Shown here: piece after piece, positions 10,401 to 22,600 of the stretch
Position numbering within the stretch: position 1 is the stretch's first letter
Layout of the letters: each line of letters opens with the position of its first letter
Assembly (NCBI RefSeq): GCF_027595985.1
Contig: NC_073312.1
Location: forward strand, 8,167,983-8,231,982
Source: Sorex araneus
Taxonomy: Eukaryota > Chordata > Mammalia > Eulipotyphla > Soricidae
Direction: 5' to 3'
Length of the DNA stretch: 64,000 bases
Program-made: the position numbers and the translations under genes
Notes under the pieces: generated by a model
What the model saw: the letters and a program-made list of their open reading frames with translations, nothing else
Database searches by the model: none
Told to the model about the DNA's origin: nothing

Positions 10401-13400
10401 AAAGGTTGTTTTGTTTTTTTTTTCCACGAGGGCAGGGGGCACACACGTTGAGGCACGCCTGGAGAACTCTGTGCTCCCCTGGTGCTTGGGAGACCACGCA
10501 GTGCTGGACTCAAAGGAGCTTGGCCAGGCAAGCACCTGACCCGCTGCACTGCCTCTCCAGCCCAGAGCAAGGGGACTCAGCGCTGGTGCCTCAGTTTCCT
10601 CATCTGTAAAATGAGCCGATGATGGACTCAGTGCCGGTGCTTGCTGGGAAGCCGAGGAAGGTTCCGCTCTGTACATGCGTCTTTTCTTTGGATCTGGGCG
10701 GGGGCGCGCCCCGCGGCCTCACTCTGGGGCTGCTCTCAGCTGGTCTGGGTTGCCCCGGGCCCTCGGAGCGATGCTGCACCCCAGCCTTTTGGGTTTTCTC
10801 CATCCCTGTGTCTTCTCGCTGTCGTCCCCCTCACTGTCCCCCAGTCTGTCAGGAAGCAGCGACCCATCTGGGCCTGCCAGAGCCGCCTCCCGCCCCACTT
10901 GCCCTGCCACCTGGCTGCCCGCTGTGCCTCACCTGCAGATGCCCGGGGCGGCCCCCGACAGCCCGTGTGCAGACGACACCTTGGGGTGCAGTGAAACAAG
11001 GGTGCCCGCACCCTGCCGAGCGGGGGAGGGGAGGGGACACGTGGTGAGGAATAGGGTGCCCTGGGGCTCTGCGAGCGCAGGACAGCAGGGCAGGGTCTCA
11101 CCCCCTACACCCCGGGGGCCCCCGAGTAGTTTTATTCCTGCCAAGAACGCGGGGGCTCTCCGAAGCAGCCGTCGCTTCCTTCCCCCCGGGGGGAAACTGG
11201 AAACCAGTGGCCATCTGGCGTTTCGGCCACTCGAAAGAGGATGTTGGGGCTTGTTTTGCCTTCGGACCCGAGTGCTCACGAGCCCCGCAGCCCTGGCCTG
11301 TCTGGAGAAAGCAGCCATGAGACGGCCGCGGAGCCGGGGGGCTGTGTGGAGCGCTGCAGGTGAACCCCCGGGCATGGAGCGTAAGGAGGAGCCCCCACCC
11401 CTTGGGAGGGGTGCACAGTTTGCTTGCTTGCCTTCTAGCGGGGCAGCGGTGGGGCCGAGCTGGAGCCAGTGGGGAGTGTCCCTGGAAGGCCGAGGGGCCA
11501 CAGACCCCATGTGGGCATGGCCCAGAGGCGATGCTGATTTTGAGCCGAGCTGACCCACCCCCAGCCCTTTCCATGAGGGCACTTGTGTGGATTTCGACTT
11601 TTTCATTCTTCCCTCGGGTTTCCTGCTCCAGACAGTCCAGGAAAATCTCCCCGTGAGGGGCCAGCCTGCCTGCAGCCCGGCGCGCAGAAGCTCCACGCTG
11701 CAACCCGTAAACACCCCGGGCAGATTTGGATAGCGCCTTTCCGTGACCCACTTTCTCCGGAGCCGGGCCCAAAGCGTCGCTTGCACAAAGTGACTTTTTC
11801 TGCTGCTAAGTTCGGATGGGTGGCTGACTCTCTTCCTCCTGCCATTCTTTCCCTCTCCCTCCCACCGTCTCTTTCTTTTTTCCCGTCTGTTTCTCTGTCT
11901 TTCTCCCTCTTTTTCTTTTTTTTTTTATTCTGCCTCTGTCTCCCTCCCTCTCTTTCTTGTCTGTCTCTCTTCCTCTCTTTTTTTCTCGCTCCCTCCCTCC
12001 CTTTCTTTCTTTTTTTGTTTTTCCTGTCTCTCTGTCTGTCTCTTCCAACCTCCCCCTCTTTCTTTCTTTTTCTAAATATATGTGCTGTGTTTGATGTGGC
12101 CCAGGTGATGGGGGGGGGGTGTCGCCTGTGTTTTGTGGGGTGCGTACTCCTCCGGAGAATTTTAAAGGAGTCTGGTGTGGGTGTTGGTGTGTGTCGTGCT
12201 GAATCAGCGTCGACTTCCGGGGGACGCATCTGTGCCTCCTGTTTAGTTTGTTTTCTTTCTCTACTTGGGTCTTGGGGTCTCTCCGGACAGTGTTTGGGGG
12301 ACTGTGCCGGGCCGGGCATCCATCCTGGCTTGGCTGTGTGCACGGCCAGCACCTCCCCCCGCTGTGCTGTCTCTCTGGCCTGTTGTTTGTGCTCTTGAGA
12401 GGGCTCTGAGGTTTGGGGGGTCCTGAAGGCAGACCTTCAGCGATGTAAATGCCAGAGCGGCGAGGACCTGGAGTGCAGATAATTCTGAAAGGCGGTTTGC
12501 AGGGGCAGGCCGGCCGGGCGCGCACACACTGCGCGGACGCCCTGTAGGGACCAGGCCGTGGGCACCGAGCGCTGCAGGCGGGTTGGGAACGTGGATGTCC
12601 AAGAACTGGGCGTCTGGAGAAGTCTCCGATAGGCCTGACATCATCGCATCAATAAATAATGCGGCCGGGCCGTAATCTGCTGCGAGCAGCCAGCCGCGGC
12701 CATCTGTGCGCGAGGCTGAGCCGGGCACGGGGATAATGGCTTTTGGCTTTCACGGAGCCCAGAAACCGCAGGGAGCGGCCTCAGGTAAGCCGAGAGGGGC
12801 TGAGCACTGTGCGCGCGCGGATGGCGCAGTCCCCAGAGTCTGGGTCTGCGTGGACCAGACCCGCCCGGCGATTCCGCCCTCCCCCGGCAGGCGCTGGCTT
12901 CCTCCTGGACAGGCCGCGTCCTGGCCGCCGGGCGGGCAATCACAGCACACAGCCGAAGAGGCCGGCCGTGCCTCAGGAGCTAAGCCCCTGGCCTCAGTTT
13001 CCCCATCGGCCAAATGAAGAGGGTGATTTAACCCCTCAGGGTCACCCGGAGCCAGGTGGCTTGGCCTGCATCAAGGCGCCAGGCCAAGCCCAGCACCTTG
13101 TCAGCGGCTCCCAGTGCTGTGATTTTTAGCGCAGGACAGACTCCTGGAAGAGGCGTTTATTGAGCAGCGGGAGTTAGGGCCGGGGGCTAGGCCCACTGTG
13201 AGCGTGCGGCCTCTTGTGCCCGACCCAGATTTTATTCCCGGTACCACGTGGTTGGTATCACCGGGGCCAGGTCTGGACTCCGGAGCTTTTCTGGGTCCCA
13301 GCAGACGTGCCCGGAAGCCCCCAGCACCTCCAGGCTGCTGGGACAGCAGTGCTCCCACAGACCCTTGCGGTGTGCCCAGAGCCTGGTTGGCCAAGCTTGA

Positions 13401-16400
13401 GGACCCCTTGGAAGATCCCTCCCCAAAGAAAAAAAGTGCCTGGGGGGCTGGAGTGATAGCACAGCGGGTAGGGCAGTTTGCCTTGCACGCGGCCGACCGG
13501 GGTTCGATTCCCAGCATCCCATAGGGTCCCTCAGCACTGCCAGGAGTAATTCCTGAGTGCAGAGCCAGGAGTAACCCCTGTGCATCGCTGGGTGAGACCC
13601 GAAAAGCAAAAAAAAAGAAAAAAAGTGCCTGAAAAAAATCCTCTAGAATTTTTTAGAGGAACCAGAGGGGGAGATCAAAGTTGTTTATCTATTTTAAATT
13701 TTTTAAATTAATTAATTAATTAATTGCTTATTTTGGCCACACAGGGCAGTGCTCCAGGGTCACTCCTGGCTCTGCACTCAGGCATCACTCCTGGCGGTGC
13801 TCGGGGGATCCTATGGGATGCCGGGGAGATCAAACTCAGGATGGGCGTGTGCGGGGTGAGTGCCCGCCCCGCTGTGCTATTGCTCTGGTCCCTGTGTTTT
13901 TAATTTCTTTAGTGGCACAAGCGTTTTGCGACGGAACTAAACAACAGGGAAAATAAACAGGGCTGAACGAAACGGAGACACAGGTCACCCACAGCTCCTG
14001 ACAAGCTGCGGGGGTGCTGGCAGAGCCATGGGGGACACGCTCGCCTTCTGTCCCTCCCCGTGCTCGGAACCTGCTTTCCTGTCCCGCCCATCACATGTGG
14101 TTTCTATGGGGAGGGCAGTGCTCAGGGGTCACGCCCAGCTGCACGCTTGGGAGGTTGCTCTCAGCAGAGCTCAGGGGACCCTGTGGTGCTGGGAACCAAA
14201 CCAGGATCTCCTACCTGCAAGGCAAGTGTCCGAACCCCGACATTATCTCTCCGACCCCAAGGTTAAGTTGGTTTTTTTTTTTGGGTCACACCCAGCGATG
14301 CTCAGGGGTTACTCCTGGCTTTGCACTCAGGAATTGCTCCTGGAAGTGCTTGGGGGACCCTATGGGATGCCGGGGATCAAACCCGGGTCGGCCGAGTGCA
14401 AGGCAAACGCCCTACCCGCTGTGCTATCGCTCCGGCCCCAGTTTTTTTTTTTTTTTTTGCTTTTTGGGTCACACCCGGTGATGCACAGGGGTCACTCCTG
14501 GCTCATGCACTCAGGAATTACTCCTGGCCGTGCTCGGGGGACCCTATGGGATGCTGGGATTCGAACCCGGGTTGGCCTCGTGCAAGGCAAATGTCCTACC
14601 CGCTGTGCTATCGCTCCAGCCCCCAAGGTTAAGTTCTGAAGTTGGTTTCTATCACTCCCGCCATCCCTGTGGTATGGACTCAAAGGGAACTGAAATGATT
14701 CGGAAGCTCGTTCCTGCACGGGAACAGTGGGCGTGTCCTGAGCCGTGTCTAGTGCTGGGCGGTGTGGGTGGTGTGGGCAGTGTGGCTCTGGGCCTGGGCC
14801 CTCGGAGGTGGGGGATACGGCTGGGAGAAGAGACATTCGACATGTTGGCGTTTTCAAGCACGGTTCCATCCAGATCTGTCTCCACGGCTACCCGGCAAGG
14901 ATTAAGAACACAGATGCTGGGAGCAGCGCTGTCACTGTGGGGAGGGCCCTTTCCCTGCATGTGGCCGACCTGGGTTCGGTCCCTGGCACTTGCAGATGGT
15001 TCCCCAAGCCCCGTCAGGAGTGACCTCAGGGTGCAGAGTCAGGAGGGAGCCCTGCGCACCGCTGGGGGTGGCCCAAAAACAAAAAAAAAGAAGAAAAAAA
15101 AAGTAAAGGGAAAAAACCGTGTACTCGAGACTCCGATGACCAAAGTGCAGCCCAGTGGCTGGAGTGCTGAGCCCGTCTTCCGCTATATTATGCTCCGTCA
15201 AAGGGGACAGAGCTGACTGGGGTTGGGGGCAGGGCAGCACAGGGGTTGCTCCTGGCGCTGCTCGGATCGGACCGGGTGGCTGCGTGCACGGGGAGCACCT
15301 GAACCTCCGGGCAGTCGCTCAGGCCCAGTGACCGGGTGTTGAGTGTGAATCTTTTTGTCCTCATGGCAGCTGGCAGAGGAATCCTCGAGCAGCGTGACCT
15401 GCGGCTGGAGGGGGGCTGGTGACGGGGGAGAGTGGGTCCCTGCGCCAGGGGGCTGAGGGGCTGCTTTGTTCTGCGTGCTTTGGGGTCCGTGGGAATCCAC
15501 CGGCCATGTTTATGTGCAGGGCTGGGTGGCAGTGAACCCCGAGTGTGGTTTGGTTCACTGTGGAAAGTCAGGAGTTGGGGCTGGAGCGATAGCACAGCGG
15601 GGAGGGCGTTTGCCTCGCACGCGGCTGACCCAGGTTCGATTCCCAGCATCCCATATGGTGCCCCAAGCACCGCCAGGGGTAATTCCTGAGTGCAGAGCCA
15701 GGAGTAACGCCTGAGCATTGCCGGGTGTGACCCTCAAAAACAAGCACTGTAGCACTGCCGTCCCATTGTTCACCGATTTGCTGGAGTGGGCACCAGTAAT
15801 GTCTCCATTGTGAGACTTGTTGTTACTGTTTGTGGCATATGAATACACCACTGGTAGCTTGCCAGGCTCTGCCAGGCAGACAGGATACTCTCGGTAGCTT
15901 GCTGGGCTCGCCGAGAGGGACGGGAGAATTGAACCCAGGTCGGCCGAGTGCAAGGCAAAAACGCCCTACCCACTGTGCTATCGCTCCAATCTGACCCAAA
16001 AAAGAAAAAAAAAGAGAGTGAGAAAGTCAAGAGTTGGGGGCGCTGTCGCTGTCCAACTGAGGCTCAAATGGGTTGTTTCTGTTGGTTGTTTTGGGGTCAC
16101 CTGTGGCTGTGCTCGGGGCTTACTTCTGACTCTGGGATCTCTTCAGGGCCAGACGTGGTGCCGGGGATCAAACCCGGGTGCACTCTGCCTTCACATCTCT
16201 GGCCTCCAGGGTTCTGCGGCCGCCAGGGGAAACTGCAGCCACCATGGGTGGGTGGCCCCGGGCCCCTGTGCCCCTCTCCCCTGCAGCCTCTGTTTCAGGT
16301 CTGCCAGGAAAACCGAGTCTGGGGTCCCACTGTGAGCCTTGGGGACAGAGGGAGGATTAGTCATGATGAGCTCTGAAGCAGAAATCTCTTTACTGTGCTT

Positions 16401-19400
16401 GGGGTACACCTGTCACTATTTGGGGAATACTTCCGAGTCTGTGCCTGGGGGGGGGGTCACTCCAGCAGTGTTTAGGGGATCACGCGGTGCCACGTGTAAG
16501 GGAAGAGCCTTGATTTCACCACCTCTCTCGCTCCAGCCGTCCTCACGGTGTGATCTCTGAATTCGACGTCTCAAGTTGGCCATTTCAGCATCGGCCAGTT
16601 TTTTGTCTTTTGTTTTTTGTCATTGTTGTTACACCCAGTGATGCTGTGGGGGCCAGTCCTGCCTCTGCCTGCAGGAAGTACTCCTGATGTCATTGTATGA
16701 CTGAAACCCAGTCATGAGCCACTCTGTAACTCTATAGCTCACTGTGATTCAATTACAAAATCAAATCAAATCAAATCCTCCTGGTGTTGCTCAGGGGACC
16801 GTATGGGATGGCAGCCACCAACCTGGCTTGGCACGTGCAGGGCAAGTGTTTCACCTGCTGCACTCATCCCTCCAGCCCATCGCTGGCCAGTTTTATCTCC
16901 GTGAACGAAAGCGTGGCTTTGAGATGCCTCCCGTTAGTGGACCGTCGGGGGGAGTTGTCTTGGCTGTGAAAACGACATCCCTGGCGTCCCCATCCTCTGC
17001 CTTGCTCTCGTGGCTTCTGGTCGAGCTTTGTCTAGCCCAAGGCTAGAGGGTGTCTGAAATCCAGGTGTCCTCCGGGATGCCAGAGGAATGAGTGTGTGTG
17101 CCGACCCCGAGAAGACCCCACAAACCCGCGGTGCTGTTACTAAGTCCCACCCTGCCTCCCACACCATTCCTGGCTACCGGCACTTGGGGCTTTTTGCAAC
17201 AGTTAATATTGACAAGATTCATTCATTCTTTTGAAGTGATCTTCTTGGCTGATTTCTTCATTGAAAGCTCATTTCTCTCCTAGACTAAAACTTTTCCAGA
17301 AAGGAAAAGAAATGGAAACATGTCTTTACTTTGGAGCAAAAAAAGGCAACAAAGAAAGTATAAAAATAGTTCACTGGCGGGAGCAGTTCTGTTAGGGAGG
17401 GCAGAGAGGAACCAAGGTTTCTTTTATTTCTTTTATTTTTTTGCTTTTTGGGTCACACCTGGCGGTGCACAGGGGTTACTCCTGGCTCTGCACTCAGGAA
17501 TTACTCCTAGCGGTGCTCAGGGGACCATATGGGATGCTGGGAATTGAACCTGGGTCGGCCACGTGCAAGGCAAACGCCCTACCCGCTGTGCTATCGCTCC
17601 AGCCCCTCTTTTATTTTTTTATTTTAAAAAATATGTTCACGATGATTTATTACATTCAATATTCCAACACCAATCCCACCACCATGGCACCTTTCTACCA
17701 CCATTATTTCCAATTTTCCCAACCACCACTCAAGCCAACCCCAAATTGCAGGTCCTAAATCACTGTCACTGTCATCCCGTTGCTCATCGATTTGTTTGAG
17801 CGGGCACCAGTAATGTCTCCATTGTGAGACTTGTTGTTACTGTTTTTGGCATATCGAATATGCCATGGGTAGCTTGCCAGGCTCTGCTGTGCGGGCGAGA
17901 TGCTCTCAGTAGCTTGCCGGGCTCTCTGAGAGGGACGGAGGAATCAAACCCGGGTCGGCTTCGTGCAGGCCAAACACCCTACCCATTGTGCTATTGCTCC
18001 AGCCCACAGGCCCTAAATAATTTATTTTATATTACTTATTATGAATAATTCTCTAAAAATTATCAAAAAGGTTTCCGGTGCTGGAATGATAGTACAGTGG
18101 GTCGGGCTTTTACCTTGAATATGGCCACCCTGGGTTCGATTCCCAGCATCCCATATGGTCCCCCGAGCACCGCCAGGAGTAATTCCTGAGTGCAGAGCCA
18201 GGAGTAACCCCTGAGCATTGCCGGGTGTGACCCAAAAAAAAGGGAAAGAAAATATTTCCTTAGAAGAAAGATTGTGAAGGTTGGTCTATCTCACCCCGGA
18301 GCCAGGAAGCCCTCGTGTAAGAGATTCTTGACACTTAACAGGGTAAGCCTATGTGGAAACATGGTTTCGGGAGTCCCCCTGCTGTGTTCCTGCAGGAGAG
18401 ATGGGCACTTTGCTTCGTTTCTACCCAAGAGCATCACCCATGATCACCCATTTCTAGCTGGCAAACGAGGTTTTAAATCTGGCCCATGTGGCCTGGTCGT
18501 GTGGTTTGTCCCCAAGTGTTATGGGGGATGGTACTTTGGTACTTCCCCCGGGAGCAAAGGAGTTTCTCCGGTTTCTTCAGCTATGTTTTTGGCCCGTGTT
18601 CTTTTAGCCCCAAACACTTAAGTTGTTTTGAGCAACAAAAGATTGGGAAAATAGGGGTGCAGACGTCTTCAGACGTGCAGACTCGGGGACGGGCTGTTGG
18701 GGGCAGGAGTGCAAGTCCTGTCCACCCCCAAGGGCTCATTTTGCTCAGGATGGACTTGCTGGCATTTGCTTTGACTCTTGAAGACACTTCACCAACACAG
18801 CCTTTCCCTGGTGCCCAAGTGGCACTGCCCCAGATGTCGCACCTGTGGGGGTGTTTCTATTCCCGGCGTCATTGGTGTGGGTCCCCCCAGGAAGCGAGCT
18901 GCCTGCTGGAGAGAGAGATAAGGCTGGAGTTCAGCGGTGAGGGCCGGAGGTATGAGACGGGGCCGCTGAGTCAGGCTTCCTGGGAGGAGGACTTGGGTGA
19001 GCCCAGGACTTCCTGTGAGTTGACCAGTGGACAGTGGGTGGGGAAGGCCGCAGGTCCCTTCCTTGCTCTGAGCCTCAGTTTCCCCACCTGTGAAAGGAAG
19101 AGCCTGCCTGCTTCTCAAGGGGGCTTGGGGGCTGGAGTGGGCTTCTGGTGCAAGGTCACGCGTAGCTCCTGGCCTGTGACTCACGGTAACTAGCACAGTG
19201 ATGGGGGGGCTTCAGGGGCCTGATGGGGGGCTGTGGGGACGTCCTCTGCAGGTATCTGTGGGTTGGGGTCGCTCCCAGTGCTGATGGGGCCCCTGGGCAC
19301 GTGCCTGGGGCTCCCGCCTGCCATGCTCTCTGCGTGCCCAAGTGTCTTCTCTGGGGGCGTGCTCAGGCTCCGCCTTGCCTTGCAGACATCCACGACAGTG

Positions 19401-19592
19401 ATGGGGGCTCGAGCAGCAGCAACCAGAACCCCAGGAGCACAGCCAAGTGGGCGGCCTCCCTGGAGAACCTGCTGGAAGACCCAGAAGGCGTGAAGAGATT
19501 CCGGGTTTGCCTTATTCATTCATTGTCCAGGATGGATGCAGTGCGCGCGCACGTGTGTGTGTGTGTGTGTGTCTGTGTGTGTGTCTGTGTCT

Positions 19593-19626
<34 letters not shown>

Positions 19627-22600
19627 CCATGTGCATGCACTTAAAACACAAAACCACTTTTCCAACTTGAACGAATAAAATCTTCTGTAGCCCTGGTCTG
19701 GCCCCCAGGGGCATGCACAGACTGTTTTGGGCATTTTTTGGGGGGAGGGGGCTGGTACCTCCCAAGTGATGCTCAGGGGCACCCAGTGGCCCCCTCCTGG
19801 AAATAAAACGAAGGCTGGATCACCCCAGGATGCAGTGTCAGGGTGCTGGGACCATCTCTGTGGTGTTTGGGATTGTTTGGGATTCTTCTGAGTGGGCTGG
19901 GGCAGGGGGAGTGATGGGGAAGAGTCCCCCACTGTGCCCCGGGAGGCGCCGTGTGGACCCACGTGCTAGGAAGGGGCTCAGGTGTCTGTGCGTCTGGGCA
20001 GATGATTAGTAGAACAGTGGCAGTAGCCGCAAAGCCAGCCGAGCTCCCAGAGCAGAGCTGACAGGGCGGAAGCGTCCAGACAGCCTGGCAGGCGTATTTC
20101 AGCTTCCAGAACCCCGGTGTCAGGGACCACGTGTGCATTTCAGGAATGCTTGGCATTGGCCTGCGAGTGCCACCTTCGTGCAGGGCAGACTGTGATAGCC
20201 CGTGGGCTCCCGGTCCCGGCCATTGCCACAGAGAGGGCCAGTGGGGCAGGCCGCTGGCCAGTGGCCCGGCACAGAGTAGCTGACTGTGTCACGGCCCCCA
20301 TCATCCACCCAATGGAAACACCTCCAACTTAAAATAGTTCTCCTCCCGCGTTTGTAGACATGCATAATATATTTTCTTTCCTTTTGTTTAAAAAAATATG
20401 GGTCTGATTTTGGAGGAATGTACTTTTTGTTTAAAAACTGTCTGGAAGGAACTCATAAATCTTCCATTTTAATTTACTTTTTGGTAATTTATTGTCAGCT
20501 GTGAATTGTGAGCAGAGTCATGTGCTTTATTGTGACTCTTTTTACAGTGTGAAAGCCAAGTGCAAATGCTCAGGAAATTCTCAGGTTAATGCTAAACATG
20601 CCCCTCGATTTCGGCCTGGGAACCTGTATTCAGCCCAGGGTCAACGTTTTCTTCCATCCTTGAAGGGGATGTTTGATTGGTTTTATTGTTTTTGAAGGGG
20701 ACTGTTGATGTTTTTCTATTCTTTTTATCCTTAGGAATTTTTGAAGAAGGAATTCAGTGAAGAAAATGTTTTATTTTGGCTAGCATGTGAAGATTTTAAG
20801 AAAACACAGGATAAAAAGCAGGTATTTCTACTTACTATTCTTTTTGTTTTGGGGCACAGCCCAGCGGTGCTCAGGGCTTACTCCTGGCTCTGTACTCAGT
20901 GCTCACTCCTGGTGGTACTCAGGGGATCATATGCAGTGCTGGGGACTGAACCCTGCAAGGAAAGTGCGCACCTTTGTACTATCTCTTGGACCCCGAAAGG
21001 CAGATATTTCCGTGGATCCTTTTGTTGTTGATTATTTTCTTCCTTTAGAAACTGTCAGCTGTATTTCCAATAGATTTTGAAATTGCCCTAAAAAGGTCAG
21101 ATCTATGATGGAATTTGGGGGCAGGGGATTTGGATCACCCCTGGGGTGCTCACCGTTTACTCCTGGCTCTGTGCTTAGGGATCACTCCTGGTGGGCTGGG
21201 GAGAATGATATGGGGTTCGACCAGGGTTTGAACCCAGGTCAGCCGCTTGCAAGACAAGAGCCTTGCTCATTGCACTATTTCTCTGTAATGGATTTGGGGG
21301 CAGGATGGATCCTTCCGGACCTCGACGTGGTGCCCTAGTCATAATTCCAAGGAGTATGGCAATCCATCTTAATTTTATCTTTATTTTATATTTTTGTTTC
21401 GGTTTGGAGGGCAGTGCGTAGGGTTTATTTCTGGCTCTGTGCTCAGGATCACTCCTGGTAGGGCTCAGGGGACCGTATAAGGTACCGGGGGGTCGAACCC
21501 AGGTCGGCCACACGCAAGGCAAGCTCCCTGTGGGTTATCCCCTCTCTTAGACTTTGGGTCACACCTAGGGATGCTCAGGGGGTTACTGCTCCTGGCTCTG
21601 CACTCCCACCGGTGCTCGGGGCACCCTATGGGATGTGGGGGATCGAGCCCGGGTTGGCCACATGCAAAGCAAACGCCCTCCCCGCTGTACTACCCCCCTG
21701 GCCCTGGGAACCTGTTTTTAGAGGGAGTCCTTCTGCTGGACAGACATGTAGTGGAGGATGGGCAGTGTATGTCATTCGGCACTCACGGGGTCTGAGCCCT
21801 TTACCATGAAGAAGTTCCAAGCCCATGTCCCCCAGAGCCCGGCGCCACGGCGTCGGGTAAGATTGCCAGGGAATGATGATGCTCCGTGCTGGGAGCTCAG
21901 AGTTACTGATCTGCCGTGGGAGGCAGGCCCACCTGCAGGACGGCCCAGGCTGGCCCGGAGGTGCCGCCCACGGGCAGGAGGAGGACGTGTCCTGTGGCTC
22001 CCAGCTGGGTGGTGAGGGCGGAGGCCTGGGGTGACGGCGTGCTTCCCGGAGGCTCCTAGCTAGTGTTCACGGTGCCACTCCGAGTGCATGAGGGAGGCTC
22101 AGAGATGGGGCTGCAGGTGGGGGTGAGGGCGGGGGGCTGGCCTGGGCTGCCTGCAGCGACCACACTAGGGGCTCTTCGGCCCTCTGGCCTCACTCTGCTT
22201 TGGTCTCCTCGTCCTCGGCATTGCCCAATGTGGCTTCACCCCAGAACCCCGGCTGAGTCTCCCCCCTGCTCAGCCCCGTGCCGCGGTGTCCCGGAGGAGC
22301 TGACATCCGTACTCATTTTTGGGCGAAACCGTCTGATTCTACAGATGTTAAAGCTCATTTTTTCAAACCTGTCAGACCCGCCCAGGCAAAGCAAACACGT
22401 CTCACACAGAGCACCGGTCCCCGGCAGCCGGGGGGGCCCCGGGGCCGCACGGGGCTGCATTTGCTGACTGCGGCTCGGAAAATGAGCCTCATGGGGTTTA
22501 TTCTAAGCCCCAGCACACTCCCCCCCAACCCCCGCCAGCCCTGCCCCTCGAGAGGAAGCGGGATGGGGGGGGAAGGGGATGCTTCCGTCACCCACTTCCT

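Noticed and set aside
9697..10539. Ser/Pro/Leu-rich open frames
   Set aside because: Translation of the polypyrimidine tract.
20530..20580. Possible small exon after ctttttacag in intron 2
   Set aside because: Following donor candidates (GTTAAT) are weak and inclusion would add non-family sequence inside the RGS domain.
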